Origin: an uncultured Bacilli bacterium
GTDB taxonomy: Bacteria; Bacillota_I; Bacilli_A; RF39; UBA660
Direction of reading: 5' to 3'
DNA length: 10,923 bases
NCBI GenBank assembly: GCA_947591565.1
Contig: CANQDH010000024.1
Span: forward strand, 1-10,923
Below, piece after piece: positions 1-7,861 of this stretch (position 1 is the first letter of the stretch; the number at the start of each line of letters is the position of its first letter). The notes beneath the pieces are model-generated. The model was not told where the DNA came from. It saw only the letters and a list, made by a program, of their open reading frames with translations, and did no database searches. A program made the position numbers and the translations under genes.

Positions 1-337
1 AATTATCCCTTAATACTCCATGTTCCTTTAAAATATTATAAATACATGAATAACTTCTTTTATTATAAAATTTACAAAACTTTCGAACACTAACATGACT
101 TCTTTTATATAAACTAACAATCTGATTAACTTCTTCATCACTTAAGGCATTAACTGGTTTACGATTTTTATTACCATGTTCCATTCTAAGTTTATTTTCT
201 AGTAACTGTTTTTTTAATCTTAATATATATTTAGGATGAAATCCTGTTATCTCAGCAATCTCATTATATGTTAAAAGTGTTTTTTTTTCGAGTTTTTCTT
301 TAATATACTTAACTGCTTCCTTTTTATCTTTATCCAT
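1..337 (-). CDS. Transposase-like helix-turn-helix protein, N-terminal part (cut by window edge)
   Basis: The first 112 codons of a gene run off the left edge; no stop is seen. The start ATG at 337-335 has a good ribosome-binding site, AGGTGG, at 350-345. The visible protein begins MDKDKKEAVKYIKEKL. Around residues 23-45 there is a helix-turn-helix (TYNEIAEITGFHPKYILRLK), then a basic linker HGNKNRKPVNALSDEE (54-69), and a second helical DNA-binding-like segment ending in ILKEHGVL (102-109). This order, a helix-turn-helix followed by an HGN-RKP linker and a second HTH ending in HG(I/V), resembles from memory the N-terminus of ISNCY/IS1202-type transposases. The catalytic DDE domain, if present, would lie outside the window. 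It could also be an HTH regulator or a decayed element. No terminal inverted repeat was identified upstream of it. Reading frame and start are seen directly; the family is inference. Confidence 0.6.
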   Translation of the reverse strand, partial: MDKDKKEAVKYIKEKLEKKTLLTYNEIAEITGFHPKYILRLKKQLLENKLRMEHGNKNRKPVNALSDEEVNQIVSLYKRSHVSVRKFCKFYNKRSYSCIYNILKEHGVLRDN

Positions 338-355
338 ACTTAATCCACCTTTAAT

Positions 356-364
356 ATTCTACCA
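356..364 (-). promoter_or_regulatory. Possible extended -10 promoter for the transposase-like gene
   Basis: On the minus strand the sequence reads TGGTAGAAT, an extended -10 (TGn plus TAGAAT). No good -35 box sits 16-18 bases upstream. Transcription would start about 7 bases later, almost on the ribosome-binding site AGGTGG (350-345), giving a very short leader. The stronger promoter at 9716-9744 has the same -10-to-RBS spacing, which makes this call somewhat more credible. Confidence 0.35.
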
Positions 365-411
365 CAAAAGCATCATTTTTAATAGATAATTTTTGATATT
401 TAAAAAATTAT

Positions 412-3400
412 TTAAATTTTATAAAATTTTTCATCAAGAAGAGAATAAAGGTATAAATTGATATTTTTATCTTTCAACTTCGATATATAATTTTTATATC
501 CTTCAAGCTGTTTTTGATACTCTTTAGATGCAACGTTTTTAAGTTTATAATCAATAATATCAATATGATCGTCATATTCGATTAATAAATCGATTACACC
601 ATTATATGTATTATTTTCATCACTATATCTAAAAGGTACTTCTTTAAAGATTTTAGCACTTGCAACATTGCTCATAAGATGACTATTTAAAAAGGTTTCA
701 ATTTTTCTTCTTAAAAAATTATCATTTATTAAATCTAATTTCGGTTTTTTAAAATCTAAATATTCTAAGCACTCATGAAACTGTAATCCAAGTTTTCGAC
801 TTTTTTCTTCATTTTCGGTAATTAGACCATTAAATTCCTTAGAAAAATGTTTATTCTCCATTTCCTTATTTACAATATGATTGTTTTTAATAGTTATTTT
901 TTCATTTATAAAAGGTATATCAAGATATGGTTTTTTCGTTAAATTATAATCTTTAGATAAATTTAGGTCTTTAATATTTATATCAACATTATATTCATTT
1001 AATTCATCTTTTAAGGCGTAAATAAAATCAGCAAATGATCGGTAATTAACTCGATTTTTTACATTAAAGATGCGTTCTTTTTTAGGATATGGTAAAACCA
1101 TAATCATTTGTTCCTTAGCTCGCGTTAAGGCAACATAAAATTTTCTTATGCATTCTGATACTTCATCTATAATATAATCTCTTTTGATTAAATCATAGTA
1201 GATGTTTTTACCAATACCATTTTGATAATATGGAGCAACAAGACCATAATTATCACTATACATAAACTTATCTTTCATATCTCTTAAATTAAATTTATAT
1301 GTTAAACATGGAAAATAACAAATAGAAAATTCCAAACCCTTAGATTTATGAATCGTCATAATTTTGACACTATTACTACCATCATCATCAGAAGAAACTT
1401 TTATCTCATATTCTTTTTCATTAATATCTTTTAAATAATCAGCAAATTCATATATCGTAAATCCTGCCATTTCTAAAGATGAACATATATTATATAGATA
1501 TTCTAGTCTAATCATACAATCATTAATATTACCTATATTGATAAATTTTTCACATATATTAAACTCTTTAATGATGTTATTTAAAAGTTGTGTTAAACTA
1601 ATATTTTGAATATTTTCGGTAACTTTTTTAATTTTACATATGATTTCATCATTTTGATATGTATTATCTTTTAATAGTGTAAAAATTAAATCATCATTAT
1701 ACGAAAATAAGAAACTGCGCGCTAAACTAACAAACAGGTATTTATATTCATCATCATATTGTTTTTTTAATTCTTTCGTCATAAGTAAAACAATATTTTT
1801 AATAACGATTTGATCATATGAATTAGTTATACTTTCATCTCTGCAAATAGTAAGAGGTACTTTATGATATTCAAAGATTTTTTTCGCAAGCGTAAAAGTT
1901 TTTCCTCTATCAACTAATATAACAAAATCACTATATTTAGCGTTTCTATATCCTTTTAATTCTTTATCATATATTTGATATTTTTTTTCGATTTTGTCTT
2001 TGATATCATTAACAATAAAGAAATATTCGATTTCATCATTACTAAATTTTAAAGCATTTTCGTAGTAGCACACCTTCAATTGATAATCTTGATTTGGCTT
2101 ACTTATTTCATAATTTTTATTTCCAAAAAGCATTTGATGATCTTTTTGATAATTAGCGCCACCTATTGAATCATCCATATAGTAATTAAATAATAAATTA
2201 ATATTGTCAACAACTTCTTTGCGGGACCTAAAATTTTGTTTTAAATCAATTTTTATGCCACCATCACTATTAGTATATGTATCATATTTATGTTTAAATA
2301 TACTTGGATTCGCATTTCGAAAGCGGTATATGGATTGTTTAATATCACCAACCATATAGACGTTATTATTACTTATTAAAGATATAACACTTTCTTGAAG
2401 GTCATTAGTATCTTGATATTCATCAACCATTATTTCTTTAAATGATGATGTTAGTTCTTCCTTGACAATAGGATGACACTTTATAACTTTTATTAACATT
2501 TTGATGACATCATTAAACTCATAAAAGTTTTTTTCATGTTTATAAGCCATCATTTGTTCATCAAGATGTGTTATTATGTCTAATATTATGGTAACATAAT
2601 CGTAAGACATAGTGATTTTATGTTTTATATCCTCAAAGTCATCATATGAACATAAATTTTTGACATCATCACATGCTTTTTTCAAATTTTCCTTAAGTAT
2701 TTTTAATTCTTCAGGACTATTTTTTGGCAAAGGTGGTAATTTTATATTGGCGCTAATTTTAATAGTATCATAGGTATCACTATTTAATAATTCTTTAAGT
2801 GCTGTTTCTAGTTTACTATAAAAAGGTCCACTATCCATAATGCTTATATCATATAAAATATTTTTTATTTCATCTATTTTATCAAGGATAATATGCATAT
2901 ATTTTTGGATATTACATTTAACTTTTTCATCACTACAAAAGGTATCTTTATAATCCTGTATATATTGAAGCGTATCACTTTTTAAAGATAATTTTTCATC
3001 AATAGTTAAAATATTTTTTTTGATTTGGCTATCATCTTTTAAACAAAAATCACCTATTAATTTTAAAAATAAAGGATTTTTTGTTTCATATAATTCACTA
3101 AAAATATTATCTAGTATTTTTTCTTTTTCTAAATTTATTAAGCTACTATCACCTATACTAATATTTGGTGATATATCAAGTAAATAATGATACTTTTTAA
3201 CCATCGATAAAGCAAAACTATCAAACGTTGTTATATAAGATATATCAAGTAAATTAAGTTGATTTTTTAATTGTGAGTTTGCTTTTATACCATTTCTAAT
3301 TCGCTCTTTCATCTCATGGGCAGCAGCATTTGTAAATGTTAAAATGAGAAGTTCATTTATATTCACACCTTCATTTAATTTACGTAAGACTCTTTCTGTA

Positions 3401-3498
3401 AGAACAGCTGTTTTACCTGAACCAGCCCCAGCTGATACAATGATGTTCGTCTTTTCGGTATCTATAGCTTGTTTTTGTTCTTTTGTCCAATCTGGCAT
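412..3498 (-). CDS. addA: AddA, helicase-nuclease subunit A (RecB-like)
   Basis: AddA is the motor subunit of the AddAB complex. It unwinds and degrades double-stranded DNA ends until a Chi site, leaving a 3' tail for RecA. All UvrD/RecB helicase motifs are visible: Q motif WTKEQKQAI (4-12), Walker A AGAGSGKT (23-30), Ia LTFTNAAAHEM (53-63), II VDEYQDTN (358-365), III VGDIKQSIYRFR (383-394), IV QNFRSR (421-426), V TIHKSKGLEF (715-724), VI YVALTRAKEQ (788-797). The C-terminal RecB-type nuclease has GxxxH (G904, H908), GVIDLL with D970, IIDYK with D983 and K985, and QLEGY (997-1001), so it looks active. At 1028 residues it is shorter than the roughly 1200 usual in Bacillus. The ATG directly follows the addB stop (TAAATG), with AAGGTGA inside the addB end as its ribosome-binding site, so translation is probably coupled. 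No convincing terminator follows; only an AT-only palindrome (414-429) lies at the stop. Confidence 0.96.
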   Translation of the reverse strand: MPDWTKEQKQAIDTEKTNIIVSAGAGSGKTAVLTERVLRKLNEGVNINELLILTFTNAAAHEMKERIRNGIKANSQLKNQLNLLDISYITTFDSFALSMVKKYHYLLDISPNISIGDSSLINLEKEKILDNIFSELYETKNPLFLKLIGDFCLKDDSQIKKNILTIDEKLSLKSDTLQYIQDYKDTFCSDEKVKCNIQKYMHIILDKIDEIKNILYDISIMDSGPFYSKLETALKELLNSDTYDTIKISANIKLPPLPKNSPEELKILKENLKKACDDVKNLCSYDDFEDIKHKITMSYDYVTIILDIITHLDEQMMAYKHEKNFYEFNDVIKMLIKVIKCHPIVKEELTSSFKEIMVDEYQDTNDLQESVISLISNNNVYMVGDIKQSIYRFRNANPSIFKHKYDTYTNSDGGIKIDLKQNFRSRKEVVDNINLLFNYYMDDSIGGANYQKDHQMLFGNKNYEISKPNQDYQLKVCYYENALKFSNDEIEYFFIVNDIKDKIEKKYQIYDKELKGYRNAKYSDFVILVDRGKTFTLAKKIFEYHKVPLTICRDESITNSYDQIVIKNIVLLMTKELKKQYDDEYKYLFVSLARSFLFSYNDDLIFTLLKDNTYQNDEIICKIKKVTENIQNISLTQLLNNIIKEFNICEKFINIGNINDCMIRLEYLYNICSSLEMAGFTIYEFADYLKDINEKEYEIKVSSDDDGSNSVKIMTIHKSKGLEFSICYFPCLTYKFNLRDMKDKFMYSDNYGLVAPYYQNGIGKNIYYDLIKRDYIIDEVSECIRKFYVALTRAKEQMIMVLPYPKKERIFNVKNRVNYRSFADFIYALKDELNEYNVDINIKDLNLSKDYNLTKKPYLDIPFINEKITIKNNHIVNKEMENKHFSKEFNGLITENEEKSRKLGLQFHECLEYLDFKKPKLDLINDNFLRRKIETFLNSHLMSNVASAKIFKEVPFRYSDENNTYNGVIDLLIEYDDHIDIIDYKLKNVASKEYQKQLEGYKNYISKLKDKNINLYLYSLLDEKFYKI

Positions 3499-5853
3499 TT
3501 AATCACCTTCTATAACTTGTTTATTATTTTCATTCATGTAACATAAATCTTTATATTTACAATATTCACAGCTGACATTTTCGCCATCTATTTCTTTGGG
3601 GTTAATTTTAAAATCAGCATTACAAATTCCATCAATGGCTTCATTTATTTTATCATCTGTTATTTTGAGTAAAGAATCTAACTCATCTGAACTAAAGACT
3701 TTACTATAATAACTAAAACCATTATTGGTGGTTTTCATTCCCCTTATCATTTCACTATTTTGATAGGTACTATCAAACTCTTTTAAAATATTTTCATCAT
3801 TAGTACTTAAACCCATGAGTTTCAAATTATCATATTTTTTTTGATTATATTCTTCTTTAGTTGTTGCTTCTATATCAGGTGAAAAAAGTTTTTGATAGTA
3901 TAAGCCACTGATAATAGGCTTTGGAAATAAATGACTTTGACTAATAAGATAAGCATATATAGGAAGTTGTAAAGTAAGACCATAACGAACTTTTTTTAAA
4001 TCGACAGAAATATTTCCTGTTTTATAATCAACAATCGATACATATGTTTCACCATCTTTTTCCATAAACATTATTTTATCAATAATACCCATTAAAGTAA
4101 CTTTAATATGATGTTTTTTTTCGATATATATTTTTTGTTCATAAAGTTCTGACGTAAAATGGGTTAATTTTTTTTGTTTATGCATAACTTCGATAATTAT
4201 TTTTAGTTCATCACTTATTTTTTGTAACAAAAATTTTTCTTTTGGTTGAATCTCACAATTACAGTTATCCATATAATGAGAAAATTCTTGTTCATAATTA
4301 AAGTCTTCTTTAAAACAATTTTCTAACATATGATGGACTAAACTTCCAATAAAAGCAGAAAAATTATTTTGAAATGGATCTAATTTTAAGATGTTATTAA
4401 TATAAAATTTGAATTGGCATTTATAAAAATTATCAATAGATGTATAAGATAAAAGTAATTTTTTGCCAAGATAATCAAGCAATTTATCTTTGTCAATTTG
4501 TGTATAATTATTATTATATTTTCGGTACTCTATATCCTTAAAATTAGATATTAGTAAACTAAGTGTATCACTTTTGACACCATACTTGACATAATCATCC
4601 AGTCTTTTACCTAGTTCTAATTTTAAATATAATGGTGAATAACTTTCCAAATAATTATTTTTCTTTTCGGTAACCTCAAACTGTAAAACATCATTTAAAC
4701 TAGATAAATAATATTTTTGAAAATTCGTTTTTTTCTTGCTCGTAATTATTAAATTTTTCATATTTAAAATGATCTTAATTATATGATTTTTTATGGTTTC
4801 ATTTAATTCTGTAGTTGTTTCAGTGCCAAGTTCTTTTTTCATTTCATCCGTTATAAAAGAATCATCTTTATATATTTTAGGTATATTCTCCTGATTAAAA
4901 CTTAGTAAAAAGATATAATCATCTCTATTTATGTCCATAGAATCAATATCTACAATTTCAAGTGCTCCTGAGTATTTTTTTTGATAACACTTTGCACGCT
5001 TTAATTCATATACAAGCATATCTTTTATCTCTTTGTAATCATGGCACCATGAATATTTATTACAGATATCAATAATGATATCAATATTGGCTAGTGTTTC
5101 CTCATCTAAAACAAAATGGTCTTTTATTTTTTGGATAGTAAGATGAATATCACTTTCAATATTGTCAAGAAAATATTTTCCGATAATAGTACCATATAGA
5201 GCATGTGAAGGAAGATTAACTTTTAAACCATAAAAATTAAAGATGTTTTCAAGCATAAAGAAATAGTCATTAGGAATATTGGTTAATTTTATGTTATCGA
5301 TACTAATATTTTGCTCAATTAACTTTGATATTTCTTCACATACATAACTTATTTCGTCTTGCATAGTTTCAAATAAATAAATAGGTTTAATATAAGTATT
5401 ACTTTGTTCATCATTTATAATTTCATAATTTTTGTTAGGTAGTATTGTATCAATATATTTATAATCGGTTTCAATATTGTAAAAATATATTTTTTTATCG
5501 AAAATACTTTGCTTAAATGTGTCATCAAATATAAGTAAATTATTTGCAAGAAGTTCCTTTTTAATTTCAAGTAACTGGCGAAGTTTTACAGATTCATAGT
5601 TTTGATCTTTAACATAATATATATTTTGAAGATATACTAAAGCATTTTCATATGACCATTTATATTTTTTCATTAAATAAAAAATCGTCTTTGTATCATA
5701 GTCAAAGGTCATTTTCTTTATAAATTCTACTAAATCCATCATTTTAAAACTTGGTATTATTTTATTTTGATATAGTAAATCTAAAATCTTATTTTTACTT
5801 ACATTATTACAAATAATAAGTATATCACCATTTTGTTTTATAAAATCAATCAT
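3499..5853 (-). CDS. addB: AddB, helicase-nuclease subunit B (compact form)
   Basis: AddB is the partner of AddA; it carries the second nuclease and, in Bacillus, recognises Chi. The C-terminal third is diagnostic. A RecB-family nuclease shows GSLVH (G503, H507), GIIDKI with D592, IVDYKTG with D609 and K611, and QLPIY (629-633). Four cysteines fit the AddB iron-sulfur cluster: C479 before the nuclease and C762, C765, C771 after it, with the CxxCxxxxxC spacing of Bacillus AddB. The protein is 784 residues against about 1170 in Bacillus. Its N-terminus (DILIICNNVSKNKILDLL) sits where the family's Walker A motif would be but has no GKT/GKS, so the inactivated helicase part appears reduced further. 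The ATG at 5853 has GAGGG about 6 bases upstream. It is first gene of the addB-addA unit, behind a strong promoter at 5955-5983 and a leader of about 95 bases. Confidence 0.92.
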   Translation of the reverse strand: MIDFIKQNGDILIICNNVSKNKILDLLYQNKIIPSFKMMDLVEFIKKMTFDYDTKTIFYLMKKYKWSYENALVYLQNIYYVKDQNYESVKLRQLLEIKKELLANNLLIFDDTFKQSIFDKKIYFYNIETDYKYIDTILPNKNYEIINDEQSNTYIKPIYLFETMQDEISYVCEEISKLIEQNISIDNIKLTNIPNDYFFMLENIFNFYGLKVNLPSHALYGTIIGKYFLDNIESDIHLTIQKIKDHFVLDEETLANIDIIIDICNKYSWCHDYKEIKDMLVYELKRAKCYQKKYSGALEIVDIDSMDINRDDYIFLLSFNQENIPKIYKDDSFITDEMKKELGTETTTELNETIKNHIIKIILNMKNLIITSKKKTNFQKYYLSSLNDVLQFEVTEKKNNYLESYSPLYLKLELGKRLDDYVKYGVKSDTLSLLISNFKDIEYRKYNNNYTQIDKDKLLDYLGKKLLLSYTSIDNFYKCQFKFYINNILKLDPFQNNFSAFIGSLVHHMLENCFKEDFNYEQEFSHYMDNCNCEIQPKEKFLLQKISDELKIIIEVMHKQKKLTHFTSELYEQKIYIEKKHHIKVTLMGIIDKIMFMEKDGETYVSIVDYKTGNISVDLKKVRYGLTLQLPIYAYLISQSHLFPKPIISGLYYQKLFSPDIEATTKEEYNQKKYDNLKLMGLSTNDENILKEFDSTYQNSEMIRGMKTTNNGFSYYSKVFSSDELDSLLKITDDKINEAIDGICNADFKINPKEIDGENVSCEYCKYKDLCYMNENNKQVIEGD
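3503..3509 (-). promoter_or_regulatory. addA ribosome-binding site inside the end of addB
   Basis: The minus strand reads AAGGTGA in the last codons of addB, four bases before the addA ATG. Because the addB TAA and the addA ATG abut with no gap, ribosomes ending addB are placed to restart on addA. This fits the need for equal amounts of the two subunits. Confidence 0.75.
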
Positions 5854-5954
5854 ACTATCCCTCTTTTTTGTAAACTTATTAAATAAAGCAATTATGCCAT
5901 ATATTTAGACCTAGCATTTTTGCATCTTACTTAATTTCTTAATTTACCTCTTAT

Positions 5955-5983
5955 ATTTTATCATACAAAGGTTCGGATATCAA
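5955..5983 (-). promoter_or_regulatory. Sigma-A-type promoter of addB-addA
   Basis: On the minus strand: -35 TTGATA (5983-5978), a 17-base spacer, then -10 TAAAAT (5960-5955). A TG one base before the -10 makes it extended. Each box matches consensus at 5 of 6 positions. Transcription would begin near 5948, about 95 bases before the addB ATG. The leader shows no stable hairpin by eye. The promoter starts just past the T-run of the preceding gene's terminator, so addBA is an independent unit. Confidence 0.7.
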
Positions 5984-5994
5984 TATTTTTATAT

Positions 5995-6029
5995 AAAAGA
6001 AAAAATCCACTATTTTTGACTAGTTGGAT
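5995..6029 (-). terminator. Rho-independent terminator of the 590-residue gene, overlapping its stop codon
   Basis: On the minus strand, ATCC-A-ACTA (6029-6021) pairs with TAGTGGAT (6012-6005) across an 8-base loop. This is an 8-bp stem with one bulged A, followed by TTTTTCTTTT. The TAG of the descending arm is the stop codon of the gene at 6010-7782, so the last codons and the terminator share sequence. Confidence 0.65.
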
Positions 6030-7782
6030 CTTTAAATTTGTCTGTATCAGCTCTTCTATTTAATTCACCGACAATATCTGTAATCGAAAACAAATTATGA
6101 TTTTCTCCTCCAAGTTTTGCAATTTCCTGTTGAAGAATTTCAATTTGCTGTTCAAGATTTGTATTTATTTGTTTTAATTTCTCATATTCGTGAATTATAA
6201 CACCTACTTCTGTATTATTTAATATTGGTTTTTCTTTTTCATATTGTTCTAGTTGTTGTTTACATTCTTGAATTTCTTGTTGTAATTTTTTATATTCTTT
6301 AAATATGAAATCTATTTCATCATCAGTTAACACTGATTTATCTTCTTTTTGATTTTTCACATCATTTGTGATGATACTAATATTATCAGGGTTTTCAAGG
6401 CTTTTTCCACTATTTGACATGTCTACATTCTTATTTTCATTTTCATCTTTTCCCTTATCATTACTTGAAGCTTTTATATCCGTGATAATTTTATTTATAT
6501 AATAAGGTCTTTGTTCATGGCATTCGCCTTTTTCATCAATTATATATTCTATCATTTTTTGACTTTGAACAAATAGATAACCTTGTTGATCATATCCAAA
6601 TTGTTTTTCGTAATTAAAGTCTTTACCACATGGATTTTCAACAGATTTTAATTCTTCAAGAGGCCTATTACATACAATTTGATATGTTTTTTTATCCTTA
6701 TCAATATTAATTGTGATATCATTTTCACCATTAGCTTGTTTCAAATCTGATATATAACAATTAATGACTCTATCAGGAACGCTATATAAAGATGCTTCAT
6801 ATGTTGGATGATATTCATGCATAAAGTCTTTTTTACTAATAGGAATCAATCTGTTTCTTATTTCAGATGTACTATCTAATTTAGAATTATCATGTCCAAA
6901 CATTTCAAATGATGGAATATTAATATCTTCAATTGGTTTTGACATTTCAATAATACTTATTTTCGAACTACCTGGAACACTATTTTCAATAATTTTTCCT
7001 GTTATTGTTACATCAGGATTGGCTTTTTTTATTAAAGTCATTAAATATGATATAGATGGAAACATAACTAATTTATAACGATATTGACCATCACTATCTT
7101 TAAAACTCTTTATAGATTTAGAATCTTCTTTCGCTAAATCAACTTTATTTACATCTATTTTCTCTTCCTTTTTAACCACATGGTCAACACCTAAGCATCT
7201 AATAAATGAAGGAAAATGACTTAAATCTATGCTCTTTGGATCAATAGATATAAACATATTATAAATATCATCGTTCATTTCATTATCAATTTCAAATATA
7301 TCATTCATGATAACATTGTTTTTACATGTTTCTATAATAGTGCAATAAAACTCTTTAGTATCATGCTCTTCATATACAATAAATTCTTTGTTAAACTTAG
7401 GTAAAAAACCTTTAAATAAAACATCAGTATCAACAAATTTACCATTTTTATTTTGTATTTGACAAGGAACAGTCTTATATGAACGATTCATTTTCTTCCC
7501 TTTTGTTATAGTGACATCTATTGTTTCAGCTTCTCTAGTTCCTATTAAATCCCAAACTTTACTAGGAATTGGCTCAATATCAAACTCTATTGAATTATCA
7601 ACATTTTCACCATTAGCTAAACGTTTTAGAGCATCTTGACATTTTTCAAGTAAATTTATTTTAAATTCCTTAGTTTCTCCATTTTTAAAATAATCTTCAG
7701 AACGAATGTTTTTTTCTGAATCATAAATTTCCATTTCTAACAAAGAAATCATATTTTCTAATTTTCTTCTTAATTCATCCAC
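6010..7782 (-). CDS. Uncharacterised 590-residue protein with tandem coiled-coil repeats at its C-terminus
   Basis: I do not recognise this protein. It starts with GTG at 7782-7780, supported by GAGGGA five bases upstream (7793-7788); the nearby ATG at 7778 is out of frame and stops after two codons. There is no signal peptide or membrane segment, so it is probably cytoplasmic. Residues 1-58 are helical and charged (RRKLENMISLLEMEIYD). Residues about 67-435 look like mixed alpha/beta folded material in at least two parts, separated by a Lys/Asp-rich stretch near 204-232. Residues 437-485 form a polar, low-complexity Asn/Asp/Lys/Ser linker. Residues 486-558 hold two copies, offset by 36 residues, of a coiled-coil unit: FIFKEYKKLQQ at 492-502 matches VIIHEYEKLKQ at 528-538. 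No catalytic motif stands out. It has its own terminator and perhaps its own promoter, so it is likely a single-gene unit. A structural or scaffold role is conceivable but unsupported. Confidence 0.85.
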   Translation of the reverse strand: MDELRRKLENMISLLEMEIYDSEKNIRSEDYFKNGETKEFKINLLEKCQDALKRLANGENVDNSIEFDIEPIPSKVWDLIGTREAETIDVTITKGKKMNRSYKTVPCQIQNKNGKFVDTDVLFKGFLPKFNKEFIVYEEHDTKEFYCTIIETCKNNVIMNDIFEIDNEMNDDIYNMFISIDPKSIDLSHFPSFIRCLGVDHVVKKEEKIDVNKVDLAKEDSKSIKSFKDSDGQYRYKLVMFPSISYLMTLIKKANPDVTITGKIIENSVPGSSKISIIEMSKPIEDINIPSFEMFGHDNSKLDSTSEIRNRLIPISKKDFMHEYHPTYEASLYSVPDRVINCYISDLKQANGENDITINIDKDKKTYQIVCNRPLEELKSVENPCGKDFNYEKQFGYDQQGYLFVQSQKMIEYIIDEKGECHEQRPYYINKIITDIKASSNDKGKDENENKNVDMSNSGKSLENPDNISIITNDVKNQKEDKSVLTDDEIDFIFKEYKKLQQEIQECKQQLEQYEKEKPILNNTEVGVIIHEYEKLKQINTNLEQQIEILQQEIAKLGGENHNLFSITDIVGELNRRADTDKFKDPTSQK

Positions 7783-7811
7783 ACAAATCCCTCAATTTCT
7801 ACTAATCATAG

Positions 7812-7838
7812 TTTATACTATTTTTGCAATAAAATCAA
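7812..7838 (-). promoter_or_regulatory. Possible weak promoter of the 590-residue gene
   Basis: The minus strand has TTGATT (7838-7833) and TATAAA (7817-7812) with a short 15-base spacer, placing a start about 23 bases before the GTG codon. The -10 lies inside a small perfect inverted repeat, ATAGT-ataa-ACTAT (7808-7821), which could be a regulator site or chance in AT-rich DNA. No terminator was found after the upstream DUF421 gene, so read-through from that unit is also possible. Confidence 0.3.
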
Positions 7839-7861
7839 GAGAAATGTATTACTTATATATA

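Noticed and set aside
414..429. Perfect 16-base palindrome AAATTTTATAAAATTT at the addA stop codon
   Set aside because: It is made only of A and T, so the hairpin would be weak and such palindromes arise easily in DNA of this composition. It is not a convincing terminator.
2323..2327. AGCGG, the Bacillus Chi pentamer, within addA
   Set aside because: A single five-base match on the opposite strand in one window has no meaning; the Chi sequence of this organism is unknown.
412..5853. Repeated short string TTTTCGGTA on the plus strand across addA and addB
   Set aside because: It is the complement of Thr-Glu-Lys/Asn codons (ACC GAA AAA/AAC and similar) in coding sequence, without regular spacing.
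5911..5925. Four-codon upstream frame (ATG CAA AAA TGC TAG) in the addB leader
   Set aside because: No ribosome-binding site at a suitable distance, and such tiny frames are expected by chance.
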